Both the position numbers and the translations under genes were made by a program. Below the pieces are notes generated by a model. That model was not told the DNA's origin, did no database searches, and saw nothing but the letters and a program-made list of their open reading frames with translations. Below are positions 5,573 to 6,355 of a stretch of 6,355 bases of DNA, piece after piece. The stretch's first letter is position 1. The number at the start of each line of letters is the position of its first letter. Source of the stretch: Bacteroidota bacterium (GTDB taxonomy: Bacteria; Bacteroidota; Bacteroidia; Bacteroidales; VadinHA17); NCBI GenBank assembly GCA_022711195.1, contig JAKLFN010000122.1, positions 1 to 6,355 of the forward strand, given 5' to 3'.

Positions 5573-5841
5573 ATCTTAGTTAACGTCATTGAATATCGTC
5601 CGGTAAAGAAAGTAGGAGATGCTCCCACACCAGCAGATGGGCCAATTCCAATGATATAAGCCCCGGATACATCCTGGGCAATTACCAAATTAATTCCCAC
5701 ACACCAACCTTCTCCACATGAGAAACTTAAATCCCATGCTTGTCCACTTAGAGAATATCTATCAAAATTATTTACATCACCCGTATAGAAATAGTAGTAA
5801 GCATCCGGTCTACCACATATTTTGCTAACGGAAGGATCCGA
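5563..5841 (-). pseudogene. C-terminal end of a larger protein cut by the IS66 element
   Basis: On the minus strand a frame is open from just after a TAA (5842-5844) down to TAA at 5563-5565, about 92 codons, with no start codon near its 5' side. The translation begins inside IS sequence (SDPSVSK) and continues ICGRPDAYYYFYTGDVNNFD, YSLSGQAWDLSF, VGINLVIAQDVSGAYIIGIG, ASPTFFTGRYSMTLTKIWK. It is Gly- and aromatic-rich and looks like a beta-structured C-terminal domain, with a clean natural stop overlapping the next gene. I take it as the tail of a longer, perhaps RHS/polymorphic-toxin-like protein whose upstream part lay where the IS66 element now sits. The family is not recognised and the toxin idea is weak. 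Confidence 0.55.
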
Positions 5842-5864
5842 TTACCTTCCCAGGCAAAAAATCA

Positions 5865-6191
5865 ATGTTAAGCAGTTCAAAGATGGCCGTTCTTTTGGAG
5901 CGGCAGAAGGAGTCGGGATTAAGCGTCAAAAGTTTTTGTTCCAACGAAGGCATAGCACCATCTACATTCTTTTACTGGCGGAAGAAGCTCCGTAAAGAGG
6001 GACCAGACGGACGCTTTATACCACTGCTTGTCCGGGCACCTGGCTCGGCATGCCCGGTCTCCGCAGAGAAGCACAACTCTGGCATAGACCATACCCCACT
6101 GGAGATTACCTATCCCAACGGGACTACCCTTCGGGTAAGACAAACACTGGATATGGCCGGCCTTCGGTCACTTGTGTCCCTGTTAGACTGA
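5865..6191 (+). CDS. tnpA: IS66-family accessory protein TnpA
   Basis: A 108-residue protein with the IS66 orf1 pattern. An N-terminal helix (SSKMAVLLERQKESG) leads into an HTH-like segment SVKSFCSNEGIAPSTFFYWRKKL (20-42), in which the YWRKKL ending is characteristic. A variable middle is followed by the conserved C-terminal motif LEITYPNGTTLRV (79-91) and a final helix LRSLVSLLD. TnpA is a small DNA-binding-type accessory protein needed with TnpB and TnpC for transposition. The ATG at 5865 lies only about 40 bp from the estimated IS edge. tnpB begins 5 bp after the stop, indicating one transcriptional unit. Confidence 0.9.
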   Translation: MLSSSKMAVLLERQKESGLSVKSFCSNEGIAPSTFFYWRKKLRKEGPDGRFIPLLVRAPGSACPVSAEKHNSGIDHTPLEITYPNGTTLRVRQTLDMAGLRSLVSLLD

Positions 6192-6196
6192 GGCCC

Positions 6197-6355
6197 GTGT
6201 TCCATCTTCACAGCTCACTGAGGTATTACCTGTATCCACTACCGGTAGATATGCGTAAAAGTTTTTACACCCTGAGTGGTGTGGTTAACTCTCTGATGAA
6301 CCAGAATGTTCGAGACGGAGGGGTCTTTATCTTCATGAACCGTCATCAGAACGTT
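6197..6355 (+). CDS. tnpB: IS66-family accessory protein TnpB, N-terminal part (runs off the window)
   Basis: From GTG at 6197 the frame stays open for 53 codons to the window edge. It reads VFHLHSSLRYYLYPLPVDMR, then KSFYTLSGVV, then GGVFIFMNRHQNV. These match the conserved N-terminus of IS66 TnpB, in which a RYYLY...DMRK-F--LSG motif is followed by G-VFIF-NR. GTG is chosen because it lies 5 bp after tnpA and keeps the full RYYLY block; the first ATG (in DMRK) would remove it. The product supports TnpC in transposition, but its exact role is not known to me. Confidence 0.87.
   Translation, partial: MFHLHSSLRYYLYPLPVDMRKSFYTLSGVVNSLMNQNVRDGGVFIFMNRHQNV

Larger units (their letters stand above)
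5823..6355 (+). mobile_element. IS66-family element, left part (continues past the window)
   Basis: tnpA and the start of tnpB occur in the order and spacing usual for IS66 elements; the large DDE transposase tnpC would lie beyond the window. The left edge is placed near 5823 because the minus-strand gene's protein-like sequence ends about there and the following GCTAACGGAAGGATCCG begins a different sequence with a short GGAAGG/CCTTCC dyad (5831-5850). The exact tip and target duplication cannot be fixed without the other end. Confidence 0.72.

Overview
The window looks like Bacteroidota chromosome (Bacteroidales/Marinilabiliales-like, inferred from protein style rather than from a marker gene). 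Supporting signs are a split HipA encoded as separate HipS and HipT proteins, an M61 peptidase with a lipoprotein signal, the Bacteroidota subtype of IstB ending in RMQNRQTIF, IS66 TnpA/TnpB of the same flavour, and several genes without a strong Shine-Dalgarno sequence. A housekeeping gene end is followed by an accessory stretch of toxin-antitoxin genes, IS remnants and broken genes.

Layout. 3-440: the 3' end of a membrane-bound ion-pumping pyrophosphatase (hppA), closed by a strong intrinsic terminator with a UUCG loop (461-492). 493-784: a non-coding leader rich in dyads, including two 18-bp palindromes of form TATACC-N6-GGTATA whose centres are 41 bp apart. 785-2254: three overlapping genes forming a HipBST-type tripartite toxin-antitoxin operon (HTH repressor, HipA N-terminal-domain protein, HipA-type Ser/Thr kinase). 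2269-3996: a lipoprotein M61-family metallopeptidase 14 bp after hipT, with an intact active site but no visible PDZ domain. 3997-4768: remnant of an IS21-family element (3' part of istB plus one end carrying four 23-24-bp direct repeats). 4769-5121: a RelE/ParE-type toxin gene cut at its 5' end by that IS end and broken by one in-frame TGA. On the minus strand, 5563-5841 is the C-terminal end of a larger protein, overlapped by a 145-aa single-membrane-segment protein (5135-5572). 5823-6355: the left part of an IS66-family element (tnpA, start of tnpB) that appears to have cut the larger protein.

How it works together. The HipBST module is the only complete system here. HipB is expected to bind the paired palindromes, which overlap TATAAT hexamers, and repress the operon; HipS is expected to restrain the HipT kinase. 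HipS contains no tryptophan, and HipT has only the second serine of the SxS pair I recall from E. coli HipT, so its inhibition may differ in detail from the studied system. The right half is decayed mobile DNA in which two further toxin-like loci have been disrupted by insertion sequences.
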